A stretch of 24,685 bases of DNA from JAVBJN01 sp031546985 (GTDB lineage Bacteria > Bacteroidota > Bacteroidia > Chitinophagales > Chitinophagaceae), in contig JAVBJN010000081.1 of the NCBI GenBank assembly GCA_031546985.1, positions 1 through 24,685 on the forward strand. The letters run 5' to 3'. Shown piece by piece: positions 1 through 7,837 of this stretch (position 1 is the stretch's first letter; every line of letters starts with the position of its first letter). The position numbers and the translations under genes were made by a program. A model generated the notes under the pieces. It did not search any database. It saw nothing but the letters and a program-made list of their open reading frames with translations, and was not told the DNA's origin.

Positions 1-403
1 GTATCATCTGGTACAAACCTGCAATGCCATAGCCACACAACAACGGAAAGAAGAGCACTGCCGCGCCAAGCCCATTAAAAGCCTGCCAGCCATTGTACAC
101 CGTATGGGCGATAAACAGCCCAGCAAGACCATAGGTAACCACATAAAACATGCGGTAATAAGCAGGGTTAAACAGTCTTTTTTTATAGTAGTAAGACAGC
201 ATGAGAAACTCCACCACCAGGTACACATTTGGCGCCCACAAATAAGGGAGATTATTGGGCCGGAGAATAACATTCATGAGCACATCAAACATCAATCCCG
301 TCAGCACATAACGCCAGATAAGGGTATCGCGTTTGCGGATACCTGCCAATACCACCACAAGCGGGGCATACAGCGAAATATAGTTGATGAGGTGTTCGAT
401 GAT
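1..403 (-). CDS. Multi-pass membrane protein, C-terminus cut by the window edge
   Basis: An open minus-strand frame runs from about 403 to the left edge and encodes a hydrophobic protein with about four membrane segments in the visible part: an N-terminal helix around LYAPLVVVLAGI, a segment around VYLVVEFLMLSYYY, one around MFYVVTYGLAGLFIAH and one around GAAVLFFPLLCGYGIAG. Short basic loops (RKRDT, KKRLF) separate them, as expected for an inner-membrane protein. I do not recognise the family. The start is unclear. The frame is open up to a TAG just upstream, but the first ATG is well inside the protein and the first GTG codons (358 and 355) would cut the first helix. ATC codons at 403 and 400 sit where a start would be expected, just downstream of a hairpin at 417-443. 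The other frames across this stretch give cysteine-rich, implausible proteins and are shadows. A non-standard start or a base error are both possible. Confidence 0.6.
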   Translation of the reverse strand, partial: MIEHLINYISLYAPLVVVLAGIRKRDTLIWRYVLTGLMFDVLMNVILRPNNLPYLWAPNVYLVVEFLMLSYYYKKRLFNPAYYRMFYVVTYGLAGLFIAHTVYNGWQAFNGLGAAVLFFPLLCGYGIAGLYQMI

Positions 404-416
404 GGTTGATTTAAAT

Positions 417-443
417 ACACCTGCCGCACAAAGCGACAGGTGT
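417..443 (-). terminator. Hairpin between 470-1012 gene and the left-edge membrane gene
   Basis: ACACCTG and CAGGTGT form a perfect 7-bp stem, extended by CGC/GCG after one mismatch, with an ACAAA loop. On the minus strand it lies 27 bases after the stop of the 180-aa gene and is followed by ATTTAAAT, a weak U-tract. It probably terminates or attenuates transcription from that gene. It also sits about 14 bases before the likely start of the downstream membrane gene. Confidence 0.45.
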
Positions 444-469
444 AATACTAAAATAGAAAATTTAAGCTA

Positions 470-1012
470 CTATGGAAGGCCGGATATGTCGCCGTAGTAT
501 TTTACATTTCCTGCAGTATCAAGTGCTTTGAAGATGATTTCAACTTCACCTGGTTTTTTCATTCCTTTGTAGAATACGAACTTATCAGGGTTTATCAAAT
601 CAATTACTCCTTTGAATAAGGTAACGGAATAGTACGTTTTATCAGGCCTTTTCAGGCGGTCCCATGACACATTAATATCTTCATCGTTTACTCTGCTGCC
701 ATTTACTTCATCAATTACCAATCTTGTGTCATTGCAAGTACCTGCTCCTATAATACCGGTAATTACACCGGTTGCATATTCTTTACCTGTGCTTTTAGGG
801 GTTTGGCCCGGAGTCGTATAGAAGTCGATATAGGCTTGGATCATTTCTTTGAAAACCTCTTCTTTAATGCTATGCACACCGGCTATAAAGGCTTGGTACT
901 TTTCATCTGTACAAATTTCGGTTTCGTAATAGGTTGTTGGAGGAGGCGCTTGCTGTAAGGCCTCTTCCTTAGCCATAACGGCCTCATTTTGAGCGTTAAT
1001 AATTTCAGACAT
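470..1012 (-). CDS. Hypothetical 180-aa protein, unrecognised
   Basis: I do not recognise this protein. It has no signal peptide or membrane segment, so it is probably cytoplasmic. The first 30 residues are low in hydrophobicity and contain a PPPTTYY stretch. The middle has a glycine-rich piece (GVITGIIGAG) followed by DTRLVIDEVNG, and the C-terminal third (YYSVTLFKGVIDLI, EIIFKALDTAGN) looks like alternating beta strands. An upstream ATG at 1063 is in frame, but a promoter-like box at 1049-1056 lies between the two candidate starts, so the ATG at 1012 (MSEIINAQNE) is preferred. It is divergent from the exported protein at 1318 and is followed by a hairpin. Base composition is more AT-rich than the SMC or mutase genes in the same window. 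Confidence 0.75.
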   Translation of the reverse strand: MSEIINAQNEAVMAKEEALQQAPPPTTYYETEICTDEKYQAFIAGVHSIKEEVFKEMIQAYIDFYTTPGQTPKSTGKEYATGVITGIIGAGTCNDTRLVIDEVNGSRVNDEDINVSWDRLKRPDKTYYSVTLFKGVIDLINPDKFVFYKGMKKPGEVEIIFKALDTAGNVKYYGDISGLP

Positions 1013-1048
1013 AATAAACAGGTTTTGTGGTGAATAATTGTTGCACCC

Positions 1049-1080
1049 TAAATATAGCACCATGCCCTGGTGAATAACAA
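1049..1080 (-). promoter_or_regulatory. Putative Bacteroidota-type promoter of the 180-aa gene
   Basis: On the minus strand, TATATTTA at 1056-1049 matches TAnnTTTG at seven of eight positions, and TTG at 1080-1078 lies 21 bases upstream, close to the expected -33 spacing. Transcription would begin near 1042, giving a leader of about 30 bases before the ATG at 1012. This placement argues against the in-frame ATG at 1063. Confidence 0.45.
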
Positions 1081-1317
1081 GGGTGTAGCAATTTGCATAG
1101 TTGCGCCTATGTCAGCGAAAGTCTTTCCAGGTCAAAGTTTCAGTCAAATAGATAAGAAAACATTCCGTACATCAACGGTACAGATTGCGTAGAAATACGC
1201 ATCCCAATACCTGTAGTTATTCGTTGTAAGATTCAGCATTTCTGCTCTTGATTGGAGTGGGAGAGAGTTGGAATTTTGTGGAGACCATAATTCCTTTCTC
1301 TTAACCTAAAACAATGT

Positions 1318-2880
1318 ATGATGAGAACGAATATAATTTCCTTTAAAAATCGGTTTACAGTCCTCCTTTGCACTGTGCCGATGTTAACTTTTGCAAAAGA
1401 ACCGGATAAACCCAAACAAGGCCGCAATGAAGTGCCTCCTTACGTATTGGTTTTTGATTATAAAGCCCAGCAATATAACGTGCTTCACCGCTTTATTAAG
1501 GAAGGAAGCCCTATTGCCATCACTTACGAAAACATTAATCCTTTTGCGCTACAATCAAACGTAAAAATCGAAAATGTAGATTTTGATTACAGCGATGGAC
1601 AAGCACTGCTTCAATCGCTAACAAAATATGCTACACCCACCAGTACCGAAACACCTGCCTTGAAAGCAGAAGGAGCAGATAAAGGAAAGGGCAATAAAGC
1701 TAAAATGGAACTGGAAGCCCAAAGGCAAACTGAATGGACTGATCAATGGGCAAAATTCAATGCCCAGTACAAGCAATTTAATGCCGAAAAAAATAGCATA
1801 GCGCAAGATCAGGCGCGCATCAATAACATTCTCCTGCTGAGCCAGATCGTTCCCACTGTAAAGCAAGACATTAAAATCACTTCAAAGGAAGAGATGATAG
1901 CAAGGATAAAAGACCAGCTCCCGGCCGAAGTGCAAGCACATTTAGGCGATGGAAATCTCATGACCTACTTTAATGACCTGATTAAGTCTATAAGCACCCA
2001 TATCGGGAACATGCGTGTAAGGTACGAAGCCATGAAGGATGCCGGTACCCAAATAGGTAAGCTGAGCGAGTCTCCCAACATTAAGGAACGATTGATGGCT
2101 GGTGAAGATGTTTTGAATACCACCCAAGCCGCCTACCATGATTCGGTGGTACAAAAAATGAGCAAAAGTGTAGTGGCAATTTCAGGAGACCTTAGTCAAG
2201 TCGGTAACAGTGATTTTATAATTAGAGGCAGTGTATTGCAACCCGCACAAGGAGATGTGATCAATCTCAGTGATGAATTAAAAGACAAAGACGGCAAAGT
2301 GGTATATACCATCAAGCCACTTAAACTTTATACCTACCACGGATGGCGCATCAACACCAGTGTTGGTGTAGCCACCACATTGGGAGCGGTGAACGGCAGT
2401 GAATATAATTTTAAGAAGAATCCAACCGGTTCCGAAAACCCGGAAGATACCGCAATGGTTTACCTCGTGGAGTCATCAAAAAACAGGAAACTTGCCTTTA
2501 GTCCCGTTGTGTTTGTTCATGTTTACCCAACTTTTGCATCGTTTGTATCGTGGAGAGGTATCAGCGTAGGATTTGGCCCTGATTTTACCGACCTCAATAA
2601 ATCTAAACTATACCTGGGCACAGGCATTGGCTTCACACCATCATCTGCCAATACCATTGAAGGATTTCTGAGCAGAGTTGGTTTCGATTTTGGCCTTACC
2701 CTGGGTTATGCAGATGTGCTTAAAGAAAAGTATACCGGTTACAGCAATTATGCGCAGTTTCAGAACCTAAGCCAGGATGAGCTTATGGATAAGGCAATTA
2801 AACCAGGATTTTTTGTCTCCTTTAGCTACAATCTTTCCCGTACCAGAACACAAACTGCCAATGCGCAAACAGTAGAATAA
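1318..2880 (+). CDS. Exported protein of unknown function, probable outer-membrane C-terminal region
   Basis: The protein has 520 residues. It begins with a basic N-region and hydrophobic stretch (FTVLLCTVPMLTFAKE) that reads as a Sec signal peptide with cleavage near residue 26. Residues about 110-250 are rich in Q, K, E and A and look helical or coiled-coil. The C-terminal half (from about residue 290) is rich in aromatic and glycine residues (YTYHGWRINTSVGVATTLGAV, split by short turns; FASFVSWRGISVGFGPDF; YLGTGIGFTPSSANTIEGFLSRVGFDFGLTLGYA in pieces) typical of beta-barrel or outer-surface strands, ending in FFVSFSYNLSRTRTQ. I cannot name a family. Two consecutive ATG codons at 1318 and 1321 could both be the start. 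A strong terminator follows at 2953, so the gene is probably transcribed alone. An outer-membrane location is an inference from composition. Confidence 0.8.
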   Translation: MMRTNIISFKNRFTVLLCTVPMLTFAKEPDKPKQGRNEVPPYVLVFDYKAQQYNVLHRFIKEGSPIAITYENINPFALQSNVKIENVDFDYSDGQALLQSLTKYATPTSTETPALKAEGADKGKGNKAKMELEAQRQTEWTDQWAKFNAQYKQFNAEKNSIAQDQARINNILLLSQIVPTVKQDIKITSKEEMIARIKDQLPAEVQAHLGDGNLMTYFNDLIKSISTHIGNMRVRYEAMKDAGTQIGKLSESPNIKERLMAGEDVLNTTQAAYHDSVVQKMSKSVVAISGDLSQVGNSDFIIRGSVLQPAQGDVINLSDELKDKDGKVVYTIKPLKLYTYHGWRINTSVGVATTLGAVNGSEYNFKKNPTGSENPEDTAMVYLVESSKNRKLAFSPVVFVHVYPTFASFVSWRGISVGFGPDFTDLNKSKLYLGTGIGFTPSSANTIEGFLSRVGFDFGLTLGYADVLKEKYTGYSNYAQFQNLSQDELMDKAIKPGFFVSFSYNLSRTRTQTANAQTVE

Positions 2881-2952
2881 ACGCCACTCATCCCCAATCT
2901 CTTACACCCCAACCACAATCCCGATGGTTTATGGTTAGATTGGTTTATTTTG

Positions 2953-2989
2953 CCACCGGTAATGCAATCATTGCCGGTGGTTTTGTTTT
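2953..2989 (+). terminator. Strong intrinsic terminator directly before the permease start
   Basis: CCACCGGTAATG pairs with CATTGCCGGTGG (12 bp, one G-T wobble) around a CAAT loop, followed by TTTTGTTTT. It ends transcription from the 520-aa gene. The U-tract runs to 2989 and the next base is the A of the permease ATG, so no normal leader or ribosome-binding site fits between them except inside the hairpin. Confidence 0.88.
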
Positions 2990-3958
2990 ATGCAGGATAA
3001 TGTAACATACAGAATAGGGCTGCTCCGGCTGCAGCAAATCTTTCGCATGGGTAAAGATGCCGGGTGGACTATACTCGTAGCCATACCGCTGGCAGTGCTG
3101 CTCCTGTTTGCATTGTACAGCCGTGTGCTAACCCGGCCACCGCTATTGGCGCAAGGAGTTATTGTACTATTGTTGCTTACCCTGCACACACAGCGGAAAG
3201 ATTTACATTTTTTACAAAGCCTGGGTAAACCACATCGCAACTTATTGCTGCTCGAATACCTTTTTATCGTCATTTTGCTGAGCCTTCCGCTATGGTTGCT
3301 GCAAACGCCTAGTTTTTGGTGGCTCACCAGCATTATTGCGGCAGTCGTTATGCCTTTTGTTGCGGCTTTTAATAAACCTGGCACAAGCAGCAACTACACC
3401 ATTATTCAACGCGCAACAGCGTGGGTACCCGCACCTGCTTTTGAATGGAAATCGGGATTCCGGCAATACTGGCTATTGTGCAGCATCATATACCTGGGCG
3501 GAATTGTGTTAGCGGTATTGGCACCCGCTGTGCCTTTCTGGCTTTTATTCTGGCTGCTCTTTGCCCTCGATTTGTACAACACGGCAGAAAGCCCCGAACT
3601 CATTCAGGCGCATCGCAATGCGCAAACCTTTCTGCGGCAAAAAATAAGCGCAACATTGGTCACCATCAACCTGCTATTTGCACCGCAGTACCTTACCAGT
3701 CTTATTTTTCACCATTCACCATTGCAAATAGCAATGCTGTTAGGCGCCGTATTGTTATTCAACCTTACGCTAACCTATGCCATACTGCTAAAGTATGCCA
3801 GCATATCCTGTATGGATAAAACCACCGGAAACCCTATATTATTTGCCTTGCGGCTTATCTTTTTTATACCCATGTGCGTTGTGCTTCCGCTGGCTTTGTG
3901 GTGGCAGTGGCGAACCTATAAACTTGCAATATGCAACCTGCAAACCTACTTACCCTAG
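2990..3958 (+). CDS. ABC transporter permease-like membrane protein
   Basis: The protein has 322 residues with eight or more predicted membrane helices, for example near residues 27-44, 52-66, 84-104 and 109-127, paired helices around 160-195, and the C-terminal FALRLIFFIPMCVVLPLALWW. It has no ATP-binding motif of its own. Its 3' end overlaps the next gene, an ABC ATPase, by 28 bases, which makes it the likely membrane partner of a small two-gene exporter. The substrate cannot be read from sequence. The start ATG directly follows the T-tract of a terminator hairpin. Either the hairpin is part of the leader of this gene or translation starts further in; the next in-frame ATG is residue 20 (MGKDAGW), which would still keep all helices. 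An upstream TTTATTTTG before the hairpin is a poor promoter match. Confidence 0.8.
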   Translation: MQDNVTYRIGLLRLQQIFRMGKDAGWTILVAIPLAVLLLFALYSRVLTRPPLLAQGVIVLLLLTLHTQRKDLHFLQSLGKPHRNLLLLEYLFIVILLSLPLWLLQTPSFWWLTSIIAAVVMPFVAAFNKPGTSSNYTIIQRATAWVPAPAFEWKSGFRQYWLLCSIIYLGGIVLAVLAPAVPFWLLFWLLFALDLYNTAESPELIQAHRNAQTFLRQKISATLVTINLLFAPQYLTSLIFHHSPLQIAMLLGAVLLFNLTLTYAILLKYASISCMDKTTGNPILFALRLIFFIPMCVVLPLALWWQWRTYKLAICNLQTYLP

Positions 3959-4620
3959 ACCAGCTTAACTTTAGCTATGGTGCTAAAAAAGTGATCCAAA
4001 ACCTGTCGCTTAATATGGAAGCGGGTAGGGTATACGGCATTGTGGGCGATAATGGCGCTGGTAAAACCACACTCTTTAACCTTATTGCTGGCGGGTTACA
4101 ACCACAGTCGGGCCAGATTCATTACGCTGGCAAGCCGCAGGACATCGCTTACCTCGAAACCGACCCCTATTTTTATCCCTACATGACGGGAAAAGAATAC
4201 CTGCGCATTATACAACCTGCCCATACCGATGCTATAGACCGCTGGAACGCTATTTTTGAACTTCCATTGCAGGAATATGCCAGCCATTATTCTACCGGCA
4301 TGAAAAAGAAACTGGCTTTGCTGGGTGTTTTACTACTAGACAAACCTTTAATTATTCTCGACGAACCCTTCAACGGGCTCGACCTTAAAAGTTGTGAGAT
4401 TATCCATTATATTATTCAGCGATTAAGGCAGACTGGCAAAACGGTTATCCTCTCGTCGCATATTCTCGAAACCATGTTGAACAATGCCGATGTAATCAGT
4501 TTCCTCGAAGAGGGTACGGTTTTCAGAACCTACGACAAGCCTCAGTTTCATGAACTCGAAAAGCTGGTCAAAGCCCGTTTTACACATAAGGTAACCGCCG
4601 CTATCGACGAGCTGCTATAG
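3931..4620 (+). CDS. ABC transporter ATP-binding protein
   Basis: This 229-residue nucleotide-binding subunit carries the complete ABC ATPase motif set: Walker A GDNGAGKTT at 39-47, signature-like YSTGMKKK at 120-127, Walker B LIILDEP at 140-146, D-loop NGLD at 148-151 and the switch histidine at 177 (SSH). STGMKKK rather than LSGGQ is common in ABC-2-type exporters of the drug/antibiotic subfamily (family knowledge). The length is that of a single NBD with a short C-terminal extension. The start lies within the last 28 bases of the permease gene, in a different frame, so the two are translationally coupled and should form one transporter, probably as a 2+2 complex at the inner membrane. Substrate unknown. 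No terminator is obvious in the 168 bases that follow. Confidence 0.93.
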   Translation: MQPANLLTLDQLNFSYGAKKVIQNLSLNMEAGRVYGIVGDNGAGKTTLFNLIAGGLQPQSGQIHYAGKPQDIAYLETDPYFYPYMTGKEYLRIIQPAHTDAIDRWNAIFELPLQEYASHYSTGMKKKLALLGVLLLDKPLIILDEPFNGLDLKSCEIIHYIIQRLRQTGKTVILSSHILETMLNNADVISFLEEGTVFRTYDKPQFHELEKLVKARFTHKVTAAIDELL

Positions 4621-4788
4621 GTTTTACCCGCTGCATAGTATTCCCGATCCTGCAAAGCATATTTCCCGATTATACAAACCAATGCGGGGGCTGTGCTGTT
4701 TCTTTGCGTGCGAATTACACTTGCTCCCACTGGTACATCACAGGTATGGATGTACGATCACTATTTAATCGTATATAAATCGTTTAAG

Positions 4789-7698
4789 ATGAATTTGAGA
4801 AGGAAACCCCTTGGGGTATTGGCATTGCTGTGTGGATTACTGAGTGTGGAATCTAAAGCGGCCGACAGTCTGCGGGTAAATGTACAGGGCGCACTACCTG
4901 CATTAATCACCAGCAACACCATAGGATCTACCAGTAAAACATTACAACTGGGTGGTACGGTTTACCCGGCATCGGTAAGCCAGGCGGTGAACTGGAGCGT
5001 ACTGGGCAGCAGCACCGCCAGCGCCACTGTTGATGTAAACGGATTGCTTACCGTGCCAGCGCAAACTGCCGGTTATGTATGGGTAAAAGCCGTTTCCATT
5101 GCAGATGCCAGCAAATTCGATTCTATCAAAGTACTCGTGTATTGCCAGCCTTCGCATACCAATCCCATCAACTGGTTTAACATTGATACGGTAAAAATCA
5201 TAGGCACGCCATTAAACAGCGGCACCAATACGATTGGAAACGCCGGAGCCTATACTTTATTTCCTGCCACCGGCAATACCACCGCGGTTTTCCAAAAAGG
5301 AAGTACCTATACGGTAAACACACAAGTAACCTCTAGCGTAGCATCTATCCCGCCCGATACTACACAAATGACCTACAGCGTATCGGCATGGATCGATTAC
5401 AACCGCAATGGTATTTTTGAATCATCAGAATGGATTTCGGTAGAAGACAGCGCTACCTCGCGTTATGCGTCACAAACCTTTACGGTACCGGCTAGCGCCC
5501 AGGCAGGTTACACACTGATGCGTGTACGCTCGCGCCTGCAAGGCAGCAGCAATGGTGTAGCCGATATGTGCCTGGGATATACCGGCAGCGGACAAACCGA
5601 AGATTATATTATACGCATTGCCCCTACCAACAACGGCTGCGCAGGCGATCCCGGCCCTAACCCCGGTGATATGGGTTGCGTAACTTTTACCTATCGTGGC
5701 ATAGTGGTAACCTACCCAACCGTTAGAGGTACTGATGGTAAAATCTGGTTGCAAAAAAACCTCGGCGCGGCTAATGTAGCTACTGCCCTGGCAGACTCTA
5801 CCGCCTACGGCGATTTATTCCAGTGGGGCCGTTGGGACGATGGTCACCAGTTGCGCAACTCTGCCACCAGCAGCGTTATGCCAGTATCCAACAACCCTTC
5901 TGGCTTAGGTACCGGCAGCAATGTGTTTTACCTGGGTACCGGTACCACAGGCTGGTGGAGTGTAAAAGCGCTTACCGACACCTGGAGCGAAACCACACCG
6001 GCTACCGTTTCTGCTACCAATGGTTGCGATCCGTGTAAGCAATTGGGTACCGGCTGGCACCTGCCTTCGAGCACCGAGTGGCAAGCGATTGTAACTGCCG
6101 AAAGCATGACCAATCCCGCTACTGCATTCAGCAGTTACCTTAAACTGCCCGCCAATGGTAACCGTACTTCTTCGGGTGGTTTTGACTATACCGGCACACG
6201 TGGGTATTACTGGAGCAACGAAACCTCCAACTCCGGTGGTAAATACCTGTACGTTGGTACCACTGTTGCCCCCAATCCCAATTCCGGCGCTTTCCGCGGA
6301 CAAGGCAGCGCCATCCGTTGTATGAAAGCATCTACCACTGTAGATAGCGTTAAGGTTTCTGTTGTTAACCAGGCCAGCCCTGTAATTACTACCCATGTAG
6401 GTACCCTGCCTTTAACGGCCACTGTTTATCCTGCATTGGTATTCCAGGGTGTAACCTGGAGTATTACCAACGGCACAGGCATGGCTACCATATCTGCCAA
6501 TGGCGTAGTTACCGCGCAGAGCAATGGTACCGTTTGGGCCAAAGCCATTTCGGTGCAGGACATTACTAAAAAAGACTCCATTCTCATTACCATATCCAAC
6601 CAGGCCAATTATGTAGATAGTGTAGTGGTAACCACCGCAGCACAAGCCGCGCCTGCCATTACCACACATGCAGGGTTCCTGCAAATGAATGCAGCAGTAT
6701 ACCCCGTTATCGCCAACCAGAATGTAACCTGGAGTATTGTACCGGTTACCGGTTCTGCAACGGTTAACAACACCGGGCTGGTAGTAGCACAAACCAACGG
6801 TACTGTTTGGGCCAAAGCGACTTCGGTACAAAACACAGCCAAAGCCGACTCCATGCTCATCACCATTTCCGGGCAAATTGTACCTATCGATAGCGTAGTG
6901 GTACAAACCGCTGGTAATGTAGCGCCTGTAATTACCACACTTTCCGGCACTTTGCAAATGAATGGCCTGGTATACCCGGCATCGGCCAGCCAGGCTGTAA
7001 ACTGGAGCGTGCAACCGGTTACTGGTCAGGCTTCTGTCAGCAACACAGGTGTGGTAACTGCAATGGTAAATGGCACCGTTTGGGTAAAAGCCTTATCGGT
7101 GCAGGATATTACCAAATTCGATTCGGTACAGGTAACCATCAGCGGACAAATCATTGCCATCGACAGTGTAGTAGTCTCCATTGCATCTGGCGCTGCCCCT
7201 GAATTAAAAGGTGCAGGCGATACATTGCAACTGGCGGCCACTGTTTACCCGCTTACTGTAAACAGCAACGTAACCTGGAGCACAGTAGCTTTAGATGGCC
7301 AGGCGCAGGTAAGCAGCAATGGGTTGGTAATGGCACAAACGGCTGGTAAAGTTTGGGTAAAAGCAGTATCTGTGCAGGATGCGGGCAAGTCAGATTCGGT
7401 ACTCATTACCATCAAAGCCGCCACCACAGGCATTTCTCCGGTAAAAGACGCGCTGGGTATTACCATTTATCCCAACCCTGCCCATCATACCTTTCAGGTG
7501 GTTGCGCAAATGCAGCACCCGACATTGGTTATCGCAATTTATGATCTGCAAGGCCGCGTGATGGAGCAAAGAGCAGTAGCGCCCAATGCTTTAAACACCC
7601 CTGTGCGCTTTAATACACAGCAATACGCCAAAGGCACTTACCTCATCCGCATTACGGGTGGCGAAGCTCCCCAAGGATTCCTGCTGGGCGTAGAGTAA
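4789..7698 (+). CDS. Secreted multi-domain Ig-like/GEVED/FISUMP protein with type IX sorting tail
   Basis: The protein has 969 residues. A signal peptide (MNLRRKPLGVLALLCGLLSV) is followed by an Ig-like Big_2-type repeat from residue 26. Residues about 127-278 resemble the GEVED domain (SAWIDYNRNGIFE, then TEDYIIRI). Residues about 302-513 resemble the FISUMP/Fib_succ_major domain (GKIWLQKNLG, GDLFQWGRW, GWHLPSSTEWQ, YYWSNE, AIRCMK). Four more Ig-like repeats begin at residues 519, 610, 701 and 792, each exactly 91 residues. The last about 87 residues (ITIYPNPAHHTF, GRVMEQ, YAKGTYLIRI) match a Por_Sec/type A sorting domain, so the product should be exported by Sec and then by the type IX system and attached to or released from the cell surface. 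An in-frame ATG at 4693 gives a 32-residue extension before the signal peptide and is rejected. An adhesive or glycan-binding role is inferred from architecture only. Confidence 0.9.
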   Translation: MNLRRKPLGVLALLCGLLSVESKAADSLRVNVQGALPALITSNTIGSTSKTLQLGGTVYPASVSQAVNWSVLGSSTASATVDVNGLLTVPAQTAGYVWVKAVSIADASKFDSIKVLVYCQPSHTNPINWFNIDTVKIIGTPLNSGTNTIGNAGAYTLFPATGNTTAVFQKGSTYTVNTQVTSSVASIPPDTTQMTYSVSAWIDYNRNGIFESSEWISVEDSATSRYASQTFTVPASAQAGYTLMRVRSRLQGSSNGVADMCLGYTGSGQTEDYIIRIAPTNNGCAGDPGPNPGDMGCVTFTYRGIVVTYPTVRGTDGKIWLQKNLGAANVATALADSTAYGDLFQWGRWDDGHQLRNSATSSVMPVSNNPSGLGTGSNVFYLGTGTTGWWSVKALTDTWSETTPATVSATNGCDPCKQLGTGWHLPSSTEWQAIVTAESMTNPATAFSSYLKLPANGNRTSSGGFDYTGTRGYYWSNETSNSGGKYLYVGTTVAPNPNSGAFRGQGSAIRCMKASTTVDSVKVSVVNQASPVITTHVGTLPLTATVYPALVFQGVTWSITNGTGMATISANGVVTAQSNGTVWAKAISVQDITKKDSILITISNQANYVDSVVVTTAAQAAPAITTHAGFLQMNAAVYPVIANQNVTWSIVPVTGSATVNNTGLVVAQTNGTVWAKATSVQNTAKADSMLITISGQIVPIDSVVVQTAGNVAPVITTLSGTLQMNGLVYPASASQAVNWSVQPVTGQASVSNTGVVTAMVNGTVWVKALSVQDITKFDSVQVTISGQIIAIDSVVVSIASGAAPELKGAGDTLQLAATVYPLTVNSNVTWSTVALDGQAQVSSNGLVMAQTAGKVWVKAVSVQDAGKSDSVLITIKAATTGISPVKDALGITIYPNPAHHTFQVVAQMQHPTLVIAIYDLQGRVMEQRAVAPNALNTPVRFNTQQYAKGTYLIRITGGEAPQGFLLGVE
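4864..5140 (+). repeat. Ig-like repeat 1, separated from the others
   Basis: Residues from DSLRVNVQG to DSIKVLVY share the pattern of the later repeats: TLQLGGTVYPAS, VNWSV, NGLLTVPAQT, VWVKAVS and DASKFDS. It is separated from repeats 2-5 by the GEVED-like and FISUMP-like domains. Confidence 0.8.
6343..7434 (+). repeat. Four tandem 273-bp Ig-like repeats
   Basis: Units start at 6343, 6616, 6889 and 7162, so the period is exactly 273 bases (91 residues). Each starts DSVxV and carries a VYP strand, a TWS or NWS motif, NGxV, VWxKA and a closing DSxxITI strand. The protein repeats are conserved more than the DNA, suggesting age and selection rather than recent duplication. Confidence 0.85.
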
Positions 7699-7756
7699 AT
7701 TAGTTATCATTGTTAGTTGTTTTTTAGTTTTTCATATTTACCCATTAAGTGAGGAG

Positions 7757-7779
7757 GGGAGGCTTTGGCCTCCCTTTTT
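7757..7779 (+). terminator. Intrinsic terminator after the Ig-like/type IX gene
   Basis: GGGAGGC (7757-7763) pairs with GCCTCCC (7768-7774) around TTTG, followed by TTTTT. The perfect 7-bp GC-rich stem and U-tract are textbook. It lies about 60 bases after the stop at 7698 and before the promoter of the MORN gene. Confidence 0.92.
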
Positions 7780-7815
7780 CATGTGTGGTCATGTGTTTCT
7801 GTATTATGGCTAACT

Positions 7816-7823
7816 TAGCTTTG
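7816..7823 (+). promoter_or_regulatory. TAnnTTTG promoter box of the MORN-repeat gene
   Basis: TAGCTTTG is an exact match to the Bacteroidota -7 consensus and lies 14 bases before the ATG at 7838, giving a very short leader of roughly 8-10 bases. No strong -33 TTG is visible; TTTCTG lies at about the right distance. Confidence 0.5.
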
Positions 7824-7837
7824 CTAAAACCAAACTG

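Noticed and set aside
4693..4788. Upstream in-frame ATG extending the Ig-like protein by 32 residues
   Set aside because: The extension precedes an otherwise perfect signal peptide starting MNLRRKPLGV and would bury it.
5900..6540. Many GGTACC hexamers in the FISUMP-containing gene
   Set aside because: They fall on Gly-Thr codon pairs in a Gly/Thr-rich protein and need no separate explanation.
6412..7014. 200-aa minus-strand frame opposite the Ig-like repeats
   Set aside because: Its internal repetition simply mirrors the 273-base repeats of the plus-strand gene, and it has no start context or motif.
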